From Ascoidea rubescens DSM 1968 (taxonomy: Eukaryota; Ascomycota; Saccharomycetes; Ascoideales; Ascoideaceae), in NCBI RefSeq assembly GCF_001661345.1, contig NW_017962922.1:248001-312000 (forward strand): a DNA stretch of 64,000 nt, given 5' to 3'. Below, piece by piece: positions 41,485 through 51,307 of the stretch (positions are counted from its first letter, which is position 1; each line of letters starts with the position of its first letter). A program made the translations under genes and the position numbers. The notes below the pieces were generated by a model. That model was not told where the DNA came from. It saw nothing but the letters and a program-made list of their open reading frames with translations, and made no database searches.

Positions 41485-43311
41485 TCAAGTATCTCTTGGA
41501 TTTAAATCTCTACCAAAGAGACCGACTTTAAACCAATCAAGACAAACCAATACTTTATTTCTCATGCTTAAACACATTGATACATAAGCAGTTCTCCAAA
41601 ATACAAAAGTCATTATACCACCAGTTGAAATAGTTTGCCAATCTTTCCAAGATAAGTCAGCAATTGCCTTATCAGAACCGATATAAGCTAAGGACCCCAT
41701 ATGATGATAAGTAAAACCATGTAAGCTGTTTTGATAGTTGATTAATTTTTTGGATAGAGTTTTAATTTCTTTGTTATAGTTAATGTTAGTTTCGGGGAGA
41801 TTTTTTTGTTTTAAAATATTCAAATCTGATAATTTTTCATTTAGAATATCGATTTTAGCTAAGCTTTTCAAATGATCAGCTAAATAGATACCTTGTTGGT
41901 AGGCAACTTGAGCAGTTGGAGCATAATTCGTAAAAGTACAGTCACCAAAAGCAAAGATATCGTTAGCACCAATAACATTTAAACAATCGTCAACCAACAA
42001 ACCACGTTTTGAATTATTTTGAGAAGGAATAGCTTGGATTAAATTATTTGTGATTTCTCTTTGACCATTACCAGTAGCCCATACTAGTACACCATAAGGT
42101 ATTTTGATTATTTGATTTTGGTTTTGGTTTTCGTTAATATTGTTTTTGTCAGTGACCAATTTTGCGTAAACGTTTGATTGATCGACATTTTGGACTAAAG
42201 TTTTAGTTTGCAAATTAATTGAAGTTTCATCAATCAAGATATGTTCAGCATAATCAATTAGTTTTTTATCAAACATATTTAAGATGTTTGGTAAAGCTTC
42301 GATTACGGTTACTTTGATTTCATCAGCAATTTGAGGCATCCATTTTTTCAAGTCATCATGAATATAGTCGTGTAATTCACCAGCGAATTCCACACCAGTT
42401 GGACCACCACCTACTATAACCATTGATAATAGTCTTTCTCTTTCTGGGTCATCCTTTGGCAATATTGAGGCGGCTTCAATTGTTTTGAGTATGTTTTTAC
42501 GGATCTTTGAGGAGTCGGAGGCTTCTTTTAAATAGCAGGCGTATTTTTGAACACCAGGAATACCAAAGGTGTTAACCTTAGCGCCAACACCTACAACCAA
42601 GACGTCGTAGTTTAAATCGTAGTTTTTAATAATTGTTTCAGATTCATTTTCATTTTCGTCCTTTTCGGATGTGTTATTTGAGCTGTTGACAGAAACCGAT
42701 TTAAGAGAAATCTTTTTTAAAACAGGATCAATATTAGTTGCTTCAGCTTCAATGTAGTTGACTTGGCCCTTGGTTCTTTTGATGATTTGTTGCAAAGGTT
42801 CGGTGATTGAATTCAAGTCTAAAGTTCCAGTGGGAACAGAAGGCAATAAAGGAGTGAAGAGAAAGAAATCTCTGGGAGAAACTATTGTGACATTGTATAA
42901 AGTAGTATCTAAATTTTTCAACAAGGATATAGAAGACCAACCGGAACCTAGGATGATCAAGTTCTTTTTGTTCTTATCATGGGGAACCTGCTTTAAATTA
43001 GGATTGTTTTCGTCGTAGATGAGGTAGACCAAGTAGGAAAGGGTGAACAACGAAGATATCCAGGTGAATTTCCAGGAGTATTTCATAAATTTCCTGAAGG
43101 AAGAAGGAGATTTGGATGGAGGGATGTCGTTTGAAACAGCTGAATAGTGACGGGAGATAACATTTAAGGCTGGAAATGTGCTGTTGACGTCTCTGAGAGC
43201 GGTGGGATTTCTAAGAGCATTAAAACAGCGAAAGGTGCTAGGCTTTGTGGATCTCGAAAGAGCACTGTTAAGGTTGAGTTTGACACTCAAACCGATATTC
43301 TGGCGGTACAT
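41485..43311 (-). CDS. NDE1: External rotenone-insensitive NADH dehydrogenase (NDH-2, Nde type)
   Basis: A 608-aa FAD flavoprotein oxidising NADH and reducing ubiquinone without proton pumping. A basic presequence (MYRQNIGLSVKLNLN ... RSTKPSTFR) is followed by a transmembrane helix at about 81-99 (WISSLFTLSYLVYLIYD), the layout of enzymes facing the intermembrane space. Visible are the FAD motif region NLIILGSGWSSISLLKNLD (122-127 GSGWSS), VSPRDFFLFTPLLPS, the NAD motif IVGGGPTGVEFAGEL (301-306), WATGNGQRE, FAFGDCTF and the membrane-binding C-terminus with FGRDLNP. GSGWSS differs from the usual GxGWGS/A. It coexists with complex I (NDUFB9), giving two NADH entry routes. ATG 43311. Confidence 0.92.
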   Translation of the reverse strand: MYRQNIGLSVKLNLNSALSRSTKPSTFRCFNALRNPTALRDVNSTFPALNVISRHYSAVSNDIPPSKSPSSFRKFMKYSWKFTWISSLFTLSYLVYLIYDENNPNLKQVPHDKNKKNLIILGSGWSSISLLKNLDTTLYNVTIVSPRDFFLFTPLLPSVPTGTLDLNSITEPLQQIIKRTKGQVNYIEAEATNIDPVLKKISLKSVSVNSSNNTSEKDENENESETIIKNYDLNYDVLVVGVGAKVNTFGIPGVQKYACYLKEASDSSKIRKNILKTIEAASILPKDDPERERLLSMVIVGGGPTGVEFAGELHDYIHDDLKKWMPQIADEIKVTVIEALPNILNMFDKKLIDYAEHILIDETSINLQTKTLVQNVDQSNVYAKLVTDKNNINENQNQNQIIKIPYGVLVWATGNGQREITNNLIQAIPSQNNSKRGLLVDDCLNVIGANDIFAFGDCTFTNYAPTAQVAYQQGIYLADHLKSLAKIDILNEKLSDLNILKQKNLPETNINYNKEIKTLSKKLINYQNSLHGFTYHHMGSLAYIGSDKAIADLSWKDWQTISTGGIMTFVFWRTAYVSMCLSMRNKVLVCLDWFKVGLFGRDLNPRDT

Positions 43312-43702
43312 GGTGGTCTGTTAGCGAGTATCAAGAGAAGCCCAGAAGAAAGCAAGCGACTTGCGGGTATTTATACAATCTGCCCATGGCGCCAGAGCTG
43401 CGAGAGATAAAGGGAAAAGCATCCCCAGCGTTGCTCTTTCTTGTGGTTGCCTTTTGTGTCGGCGCTAGTGTGGAAAATTTTTCTTCGGCTGTTTCTTTTC
43501 GTGAGCGATTTTCCGCCCCGCGCACCGTCACCTGAGCACCTGCGGGATTCCGGTGCAAACTGCCGCTTTGGGCACCCGCGGAAAGACTGCCGGCGCACAT
43601 TGCTTAGGTAAGCATTCGAGTGGGCTTAGGTAAGACATAATGTTTTCCACAGAAATGGTACTACCTTCATAATAATAGATGCATTTGAAATGCGCATCAG
43701 CA
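43312..43702. promoter_or_regulatory. NDE1 promoter, GC-rich island
   Basis: Bases 43430-43600 are GC-rich (CCGCCCCGCGC, ATTCCGGTGC, CCCGCGGAAA, CTGCCGGCGC) in an AT-rich setting. It separates NDE1 from the divergent tRNA gene. No coding gene is supported. Confidence 0.5.
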
Positions 43703-43775
43703 GGGCGTGTGGCGCAGTTGGTAGCGCGTCTGCTTAGCGTGCAGAAGGTCTTGGGTTCAATTCCCAACTCGTCCA
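43703..43775 (+). tRNA. tRNA-Ala (anticodon AGC)
   Basis: A 73-nt cloverleaf without intron. The acceptor GGGCGTG pairs with CTCGTCC (with the G-U and T-T also present in the S. cerevisiae tRNA-Ala I recall). The D arm is GCGC/GCGC, the anticodon stem TCTGC/GCAGA around loop TTAGCGT (anticodon AGC, decoding GCU and, as inosine, GCC), the T arm TTGGG/CCCAA with TTCAATT, and the discriminator A. The A box (TGGCGCAGTTGG) and B box (GGTTCAATTCC, 43754-43764) fit. Confidence 0.96.
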
Positions 43776-43779
43776 CTTA

Positions 43780-43784
43780 TTTTT
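43780..43784 (+). terminator. RNA polymerase III terminator of tRNA-Ala
   Basis: TTTTT begins five bases after the tRNA 3' end, and longer T-runs follow within 30 bases. Confidence 0.8.
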
Positions 43785-43915
43785 ATTGTACGCTTTTTTC
43801 TTTTTTTCCACCCTGTTTGGTGACTCTTTTTGGTTTGAAGCTGAATTCCTCATATAATCTGTATTCACTTCCCTTTTCGCTCTGAACTCTTTCGCTATTG
43901 TGGTTTGGGGCAATC

Positions 43916-43922
43916 TGTTTCA
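43916..43922 (-). promoter_or_regulatory. Possible pheromone response element (TGAAACA)
   Basis: A single exact Ste12-type core, about 660 bases upstream of STE4. Functional elements usually come in pairs, and one seven-base match is expected often by chance, so this is weak. Confidence 0.25.
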
Positions 43923-44582
43923 CAATAATAAGTTTTCATCAATTCTGTTCGATACATAATAGCTATTGTTGTCTTCTTTTTATTACTTTTTTATTACTTT
44001 TTTATTATTATCTCTCACATCTCATTTCTATTTTAAGTTTCTGAACTTTAATCTTAAGATATATCTATTACATTTTATTTGTATTTAAAACTTTTAATTA
44101 TATACACCAAACATTACTTACCACGATTTGATCATTTTACTTTCTTTGGTTCAACTCAACCTGTAGGTTTTTTATTCTAGATTCTTTTATCATCAATTTT
44201 TAATTTACATTACTCGGTTCTTCTAACTGTAATACTCACTCACTCATTTACTACAATACATGTAAAATTTAAATCTTTTTTTGCTTCTTAGTCAAGCATC
44301 ACACTGTGATTCCATTTTTTAAAATCAATTGAACAATTGATCTGAAAATGATATAAATACAATTCTCTATTCATTTTATTTTATTAAAATTGCAATCCTA
44401 GTTTATTTTTCATCTTTTATTCATTCTTATTCATTCTTTTACCTTGTTTATCCTTTGTTTCTTTACTCTTTTTTTTTGATATTTTTTAACCTTTATTTCT
44501 TCTCATTTCAAAATTTCAAAATTATTCTTTTCCAATTCAACTCTCATAACTCCCAATAATAATAATAATAATAATAATAACA

Positions 44583-46166
44583 ATGTCAATTATCGATAAA
44601 TCAAATATACACAAAAAGATTTACAATCTACAAAATCAAATCAACTATCTAGATCATGAACAAATCCTACTAGAAAATCAAATCAATAAAAAGTTATTGC
44701 ATTTAAGAGATACAAATCTATTCAATTTCATCTTAAATAATCCCAAAATCAATAATTTAATTAACAACTCAAATTCAAATAACGCTAATCTACACTTGAA
44801 AAAATACTACGAATTAAAGGGCCATTTGAATAACATCCAATGCATAAAATGGACCAACGATTCAGACTACTTGATTACTGCTGATGATAACCATAACTTA
44901 CTCTTCTGGAATGCTCAACTAGGTCTTAAAATTGGTATCCTAAAGCTAAACCAAACTGATTACACAACTTCTGTAGCAATATCTCCAAATAACCAAATTG
45001 TTTGTTCTGGTAATCTCGATAACAAATGCATCTTATTCAAATTACCAAACTACAAAGCATACATATCCTCAATTAATAACAACTTTATTAACAATAATAC
45101 CAATTTTACCAGCTATCCTACTCATAGTCATAAAAATAGTACTCAATCAACAAATTCAAATAACTCAAATAATTCAAATAACTCAAATAACTCAAATAAT
45201 TTAAATAACTCAAATAACTCAAATAACTCAAATAACTCAAATAATTCTTACGATTACAACTCCTTTGAAATGACTTCTAAACTATTAAATCCCTCGATAA
45301 TAACAACTTTGGAATCTCCCTCAAAGAGTTATATATCTGAATCTGAGTTCATCGATAGTAATTCACTATTAACCACCTCAGGAAAATTAGCTTCATTATG
45401 GGATATCAATAAAAAGAAAATCACTCTCAATTACGAAAATCACATCTCTGATATTTCTTCTCTTTCCATTCAATCAAATAACATCATTGTTAGCAGCAGC
45501 TCTATTAAAAATAACTTGTTTTTAACTAGTAGTGGAAACAATTCAGTTAAACTACATGACTTGAGACAACCCGCCTCGATTCTTAAATTCAATGTAAATA
45601 ATCAAAATCTAATAACTAGCTTTAATAATGAAATCACTGCTGTCAAATTCTTACCAAACAACCATAATTTTGTTGCCGGTACTGCAAATAAGGATATCTC
45701 ACTTTATGATATAAGAGTCGGTTCCGTTCAAATTCAAAATTATTCTTTCAATGATCAAATGAATAACTCAAATTATGTTTATGCCAATAATAATACTAAA
45801 AACACATATACAATTAACTCTAATAACGACTTTAATTGCAACTTAAATGTTCAATCCAATCTTAACAAAAAGAATAAAAATAAAAGTTCAAATTTTGATA
45901 AATACTCTTCACTTTTTTCATCCCTAGATAATAACGAGGACGATGAAGGAATCCTTGATATAAACTTTTCAAGATCAGGTAGATTAATGTTTACATCCGT
46001 CGATAACTACGGTGGTGTAGTATGGGATCTTTTAAAAGGCAATATAATTCAGAGATTGGACAAAAATAATGGAAAAAATATTCGTCGTATGGCAATAAGT
46101 CCTGATGGTTTAGCTTTAGCTACTGATTCAATAACTAAAAACACAATTAGCATTTGGTCTATTTAA
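44583..46166 (+). CDS. STE4: Heterotrimeric G protein beta subunit Ste4
   Basis: A 527-aa G-beta of the mating pheromone pathway, acting at the plasma membrane with Ste18 and Gpa1. The N-terminal coiled coil (KKIYNLQNQINYLDHEQILLENQINKKLLHLRD) is the G-gamma contact helix. Seven WD-type blades follow, beginning with the characteristic ELKGHLNNIQCIKWTNDSDYLITADDNHNLLFWN; later ones include CSGNLDNKCILF, LTSSGNNSVKLHDLRQP, FVAGTANKDISLYDIR, LMFTSVDNYGGVVWDLLKG and a C-terminal ALATDSITKNTISIWSI that closes the propeller. Asn-Ser-rich insertions sit between blades (about residues 182-222 and 400-445); S. cerevisiae Ste4 has an insert too but is shorter (423 aa). The ATG at 44583 follows an AAT run. 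G-beta identity is firm; a second G-beta-like paralogue cannot be excluded. Confidence 0.85.
   Translation: MSIIDKSNIHKKIYNLQNQINYLDHEQILLENQINKKLLHLRDTNLFNFILNNPKINNLINNSNSNNANLHLKKYYELKGHLNNIQCIKWTNDSDYLITADDNHNLLFWNAQLGLKIGILKLNQTDYTTSVAISPNNQIVCSGNLDNKCILFKLPNYKAYISSINNNFINNNTNFTSYPTHSHKNSTQSTNSNNSNNSNNSNNSNNLNNSNNSNNSNNSNNSYDYNSFEMTSKLLNPSIITTLESPSKSYISESEFIDSNSLLTTSGKLASLWDINKKKITLNYENHISDISSLSIQSNNIIVSSSSIKNNLFLTSSGNNSVKLHDLRQPASILKFNVNNQNLITSFNNEITAVKFLPNNHNFVAGTANKDISLYDIRVGSVQIQNYSFNDQMNNSNYVYANNNTKNTYTINSNNDFNCNLNVQSNLNKKNKNKSSNFDKYSSLFSSLDNNEDDEGILDINFSRSGRLMFTSVDNYGGVVWDLLKGNIIQRLDKNNGKNIRRMAISPDGLALATDSITKNTISIWSI
45156..45246 (+). repeat. 9-bp tandem repeat in STE4 (Asn-Ser-Asn)
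   Basis: TCAAATAAC/TCAAATAAT units repeated about ten times, encoding Ser-Asn-Asn in an inter-blade loop. Confidence 0.85.
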
Positions 46167-48225
46167 TTAATTTCACTCACTCATATTTTTATATAAACTT
46201 ACCTTTCTTTGTGCTTATACTTTGGTATTTTGTTGTTCTTTTACAATGTTCTTGAATTTCTTTCTTATATTTTATGTTTATATTATAATGTCACTGGTTA
46301 ATCCATCATTTCTTTGTAATCTTCTGCGTTCAAATGCAGATCTCAATAATATCTATTATAATTATAGTTTTACACTATCAAATTTTAACCTTATTACAGT
46401 TTTTAATATTCTTTGATATTTCAATCTTTTAAATATAGTACAATGTAGCAATCATTATCTTTAATTGGTTCAAATTCATCAAGAAAATATTAATATTAAT
46501 ATTAAACAAAACTTTTCAACTCCATGATAATAAAGATTGCAAATAGACTTGAAATATTTTGTATTATTATTTTAAAATAGAAAGTCTTAAAAGAAGACAT
46601 AAACACTGTTATTAACATCACTCAATTAATGAAACAAAATTACCTGAAAAATCTTAATAAAAATCTTTATTGGATTTATCAATTACAATAGCTGTATTGG
46701 TAAAAGCAAGGTTTTATTTTTTTAAATCAATTTTGAACTTTACTATCAGCCGATTTCCATGGAATAATAAAGCTGGCCCAGATATCTTGGGTAAAAATGG
46801 TAAAAACAAAAGATAAAAGGCAAGTCAAAACGCAATTCTGAGAATACAAAGCAAAGAATAAAGAATCGTATTATATTCCAAATCTTCTGCTTGTTTGATA
46901 CATGTTGGGCTTATCTCGTTAGATAGAAAAACCTTGAAATAGCTTTTCTATTTTTTCGCATCAACATGCATGAAAGCAAACATACCCTAATTCAACAAAC
47001 AACTCGCATTTAATGCTAACACAAAAAAAAATGTTGCATAACCTAATTTGGCTTCAAATAATTTTAACTTTTGTCAGAACCATTAAAAAGATGTTTCAAA
47101 GTTGAATTGAGCACTAAGCTGGTTGCTAAAAAAGCCAGAAAACTGTTTTGAGAGGTGTTTGATCATGTCAAACTATTAAAGAGCTCTAGAGTTGGAAAAC
47201 AGGGCTATCAAAACACAGATTGGGCACAATAGGGCACAATAGGGCATAATAAGACTGTCCTGAATGTTGATTATCAGATTGAAAAAGCACTATCAAGAAA
47301 ATATCTTAATGGATATGGTTCAGTTCTTGTTTGCAAAGCTCCCGACAAAAGCTTGTACTTACACAAATTATTCGAGACCATTGAGGTATTCAACAGACTA
47401 ATTGACTATAATTTGTTATATTAGTAAAAATATATAGATAAAGACCTCTTCTGGTGAAAAAATTATTCAACTTTCTTCTTTCTTTCCTTTATTCCTACTT
47501 TCGACACGTCAATATCCATTTATTGAACTTTTATTGATTGTATCAAGATACACTGTTCCAAAAATGGAAGAAATCTCTGAAGTTTTCGATAATCACTATA
47601 AGTTCGGTTGAGAATGGAGCATTAGCATTTTTGTTTCTTATAAAAAATGCAGTAATAAAACCAAAATGAAAGATGTTCTGATTATTTGATTATGAGAATA
47701 ACCAAACGATTTCCAATGGCAAATGCTCAACAGCCAGCAGGAAGAGAACAAAGTGAAACAATGCAAAGCTCATAATAATAAGTTAATGTAAGTAATGACT
47801 TTTACTGGATGAAACTGTAGAACAGAAATACAAACGTCTCTTGGTGAGATGAAATAAACATTTTTAGATAAGATGATATATAGACTAGTTTCTTCCCCTT
47901 TTATCGCTATTGGAAATGTTTTTCCGTTATATTTTCAGGAGAATTGTAGACATTGAGATTTGGAGCCACAAAAATAGTAACTTTGATTTCTCGACTCCAG
48001 AAAAGTGGACATAGTTGCTGTAATGGCGTCGTGCAAGATACAGCGCAAGCTATAGGGCAAAATATAATGCAAGATATGACGCACAATAACAACTATTATC
48101 TTGCGCACGTTATTCCGTGTTCCGTGACCAAATTCAAATTATCTCTGATTAAAAATAAATCATTTGCGGTTACTATTAGTTGGTAAGGTTAACTTGTTAC
48201 TGCTCCTTCAATCAGTTGTAATATA
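46167..48225. other. 2-kb gene-poor region between STE4 and SSL2
   Basis: The longest stretch without a supported gene. It has the STE4 3' region, GGGCACAATA repeats (47222-47248), an unassigned 66-codon open stretch without ATG (47233-47424) and, near SSL2, recurring GCAAGATA words (48030-48105). Short ATG frames such as 46222-46416 and 47953-48186 show no domain. It could hold a non-coding RNA, but no structure is recognised. Confidence 0.4.
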
Positions 48226-50796
48226 ATGTCAAATATCCATTTGTCTGATAATGAAATTTACGATCAAGAGTTAGAGGCTGCTTTCACTGACGGAGAATCC
48301 TCCGATACCAGCTTTGAAGATGACAATTTGAACAATGCTAGCAATAAGTTAGTTCCCTTTGGTAACAACACCAATAATAATAGCAACCAACCAAATTCTT
48401 CGAATTTGATTCAAAATAATGATAAATTGAATTTAATTTTTAAGGATCATGATTTTTCTTATTTGAAACTAAAACCAGACCATTCTTCAAGACCTTTATG
48501 GATCGCAAACAACGTTATTATTTTAGAAAGTTTTTCACCCTTAGCTGAGCAAGCTCAGGACTTCTTAATCACAATCGCTGAACCAATTAGTAGACCTTCT
48601 CATATTCATGAGTATAAATTGACCACTCACTCATTATATGCAGCTGTTTCTGTTGGCTTGGAACCAACTGATATTGTATCTGTTTTAGATCGTTTGTCTA
48701 AAACTCCATTAACTGTCGCAACAAAAGATTTCATCATCAATTCCACTTTATCATTTGGTAAAATTAGATTGGTTCTTAAGAATAATAAATATTATTTGGA
48801 AAGTTCTCAGCCTGACATTATTCAAATGCTATTAAAAGATGCTGTTATTAGCTCATGTAGAATTGAATCTTCTGGAATTATCAATAAAACTTCTGATGGT
48901 ATCACGCAAACCAAAAATTCTTCCAATGTTGATAGCTTCAATCCCAATAATAACATTAGTAATAATAGCAATACTATTGCTAATTCTACCAACATCAACA
49001 ATCCTTTAAATAATAAGACTTCTAATAACAATGCCACTAATAGCAAAACAAATGGTGATAGCAATAATGCAAATACTGCCCTGAATAATACTAACAACCT
49101 CAATGGTAATGAAATTGATAACCTATTCACTTCCATTATCGATGAAAAAGATGACGACGATCTCGACGCTGTTCATTCAATTGAAATCGTAAAAGATTCA
49201 GTTGGAAAAGTTAAAGAACGTTGTATTCAAGTTCAACATCCTCTTTTAGAAGAATATGATTTCAAGTTTGATAACAACAACCCTGATTTAGATATTGATT
49301 TAAGACCATCTACTAAAGTCAGACCTTACCAAGAAAAATCCTTGAGTAAAATGTTTGGAAATGGTAGAGCAAGATCTGGCATTATTGTTTTGCCCTGTGG
49401 TGCTGGTAAAACTTTAGTTGGAATCACTGCTGCATGTACAATTAAAAAATCAACAATTGTTTTATGTACTTCATCTGTTTCTGTTATGCAATGGAGAAAC
49501 GAATTCTTGAAATGGAGTACAATCAATCCCGAATCAGTTGCTGTTTTTACTTCAGATAATAAAGAAATGTTTGCAACTGAGTCTGGTTTAATTGTTTCTA
49601 CATACTCAATGATTTCCAAAAAAAGCAGTAGATCTCACGATGCTCAAAAAGTTATTGATTTTCTAAAAAATCGCGAATGGGGTTTTTTAATCTTAGATGA
49701 AGTTCACGTTGTTCCAGCTGCAATGTTTAGAAACGTTCTTATTACGATTTCTGCTCACGCTAAATTAGGGCTAACTGCTACATTGGTTCGAGAAGATGAA
49801 AAAATTGGTGATTTAAATTTTCTTATTGGTCCAAAATTATACGAAGCAAATTGGATGGAATTAGCTCAAAAGGGACATATAGCAAAAGTTCAATGTGCTG
49901 AAGTTTGGTGTCCAATGACAGCCGAATTTTATCAAGAATATTTGCATACTTCAACAAGAAAGAGAATGTTATTATATATCATGAATCCAACCAAATTTCA
50001 AGCCTGTCAATTTTTAATTCATTATCACGAGCAACGGGGTGATAAAATTATTGTATTTTCTGATAATGTTTATGCATTAATTGAGTATGCATTAAAATTA
50101 GGCAAGCCATATATTTGTGGATCAACACCTCAACAAGAAAGAATGACAATTTTGAAAAATTTCCAGCATAATGAAAAAGTTAATACTATTTTTTTATCAA
50201 AGGTTGGGGATACATCAATTGATTTACCTGAAGCTACATGTCTTATCCAAGTCTCATCGCACTATGGTTCAAGACGTCAAGAAGCTCAAAGATTGGGTAG
50301 AATTTTAAGAGCCAAGAGAAGAAACGATGAAGGGTTTAACGCATTTTTTTATTCGTTGGTGTCAAAGGATACCCAAGAAATGTATTATTCAACTAAAAGA
50401 CAGGCATTTTTAGTTGACCAAGGGTATGCATTTAAAGTGATTACGCATTTGAAGGGAATTGAAAGTTTACCAAATTTGGCGTATAGAACAGCTCAAGAGA
50501 GAAGAGGATTATTACAAAGTGTGTTAACGAAGGAAGGAGAAGCAGGAATTGAGGAAGGAGACGATGCTGATAATTTTGTAGGAAGAGGAACCAAATTGGC
50601 TACCGGAGGTAAAAAGCGAAAGTTCAATGGGAAATTTGGAAGCAAATCCAAAGCGCAAAGAGTTGCTGGGTCATTGGCTGGATTTGCTGGTGGAGAAGAT
50701 ATGGCATATGTTGAGTATCGAGGTAATAAAAACAAAGAATTACGTGAACGTAATCCTCTCATAAATAAGTTATATTATCAAAAAAAGAAAAAGTGA
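48226..50796 (+). CDS. SSL2: TFIIH DNA translocase Ssl2 (XPB/Rad25)
   Basis: The 856-aa 3'-5' DNA-dependent ATPase of TFIIH, driving promoter opening and nucleotide excision repair. The family N-terminal region ([62 protein letters not shown]) precedes an Asn/Thr-rich linker (about 225-290). Helicase motifs: RPYQEKSL, Walker A LPCGAGKT at 389-396, DEVH at 491-494, [20 protein letters not shown] with the RED motif, and [15 protein letters not shown]. The C-terminus ends [11 protein letters not shown]. The length matches S. cerevisiae (843). ATG 48226. The only in-frame CTG noted is in the linker (49081-49083). Confidence 0.96.
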   Translation: MSNIHLSDNEIYDQELEAAFTDGESSDTSFEDDNLNNASNKLVPFGNNTNNNSNQPNSSNLIQNNDKLNLIFKDHDFSYLKLKPDHSSRPLWIANNVIILESFSPLAEQAQDFLITIAEPISRPSHIHEYKLTTHSLYAAVSVGLEPTDIVSVLDRLSKTPLTVATKDFIINSTLSFGKIRLVLKNNKYYLESSQPDIIQMLLKDAVISSCRIESSGIINKTSDGITQTKNSSNVDSFNPNNNISNNSNTIANSTNINNPLNNKTSNNNATNSKTNGDSNNANTALNNTNNLNGNEIDNLFTSIIDEKDDDDLDAVHSIEIVKDSVGKVKERCIQVQHPLLEEYDFKFDNNNPDLDIDLRPSTKVRPYQEKSLSKMFGNGRARSGIIVLPCGAGKTLVGITAACTIKKSTIVLCTSSVSVMQWRNEFLKWSTINPESVAVFTSDNKEMFATESGLIVSTYSMISKKSSRSHDAQKVIDFLKNREWGFLILDEVHVVPAAMFRNVLITISAHAKLGLTATLVREDEKIGDLNFLIGPKLYEANWMELAQKGHIAKVQCAEVWCPMTAEFYQEYLHTSTRKRMLLYIMNPTKFQACQFLIHYHEQRGDKIIVFSDNVYALIEYALKLGKPYICGSTPQQERMTILKNFQHNEKVNTIFLSKVGDTSIDLPEATCLIQVSSHYGSRRQEAQRLGRILRAKRRNDEGFNAFFYSLVSKDTQEMYYSTKRQAFLVDQGYAFKVITHLKGIESLPNLAYRTAQERRGLLQSVLTKEGEAGIEEGDDADNFVGRGTKLATGGKKRKFNGKFGSKSKAQRVAGSLAGFAGGEDMAYVEYRGNKNKELRERNPLINKLYYQKKKK

Positions 50797-51307
50797 AAAG
50801 TGAAAGTGAGATTGAGAGCAATTTTTGGAGCGATTTTTGGAGCGATTTTTGGAGCGATTTTTGAAATGAACATTGAAGTATATAAATCTATAAATGATAT
50901 ATGAAAGTATAATATAAGGTAAAATTATGAGTGACGTTTAGTGTAAATGATTAGTGCAAGATATGGGAGTGATATAAGACTGAAGCAAAGCAGATCGGAC
51001 TGTGAAGAGCGTTGAGGGAATTTCGATTGTAGAGAGCGATTTGAGGAGTATTTTAAAATATAGATTCATTAATGTATAGACAGCTATAGAAAAACAAAAA
51101 AGGGTATACATTGAAAAAGAATGGGAGCAAAAAAGAAACAAAAAAACAAAAAAACAAGAAATAACTCATTAATATTATAAGTGATGAAACGAAGAAACTA
51201 TTTAGTAGAATGAAAACATAAACATACAAGAGAAGAGAAGAGAATATAATCATTAAACAACTCAATTGAAATTGAGGGATAATATACAGGGCAAGTGAAG
51301 GTAATAA
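50797..51307. other. SSL2-transcription factor convergent region
   Basis: 511 bases with a 12-base tandem repeat right after SSL2 and A-rich tracts (51100-51150). No gene is supported. Confidence 0.5.
50816..50863. repeat. 12-bp x4 tandem repeat in SSL2 3' region
   Basis: Four copies of GAGCGATTTTTG (the first has one substitution), starting 20 bases after the SSL2 stop. Confidence 0.9.

Larger units (their letters stand above)
43776..44582. promoter_or_regulatory. Long pyrimidine-rich STE4 upstream region
   Basis: 807 bases rich in T/C with many CATTT and TTATTC words, ending in an AAT trinucleotide run just before the ATG. TGTTTCA (TGAAACA on the other strand, the Ste12 pheromone response core) occurs at 43916-43922. 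No gene is seen. Confidence 0.45.

Noticed and set aside
47953-48186. 77-codon ATG frame before SSL2
   Set aside because: No domain, not conserved-looking, and it overlaps the likely SSL2 promoter.
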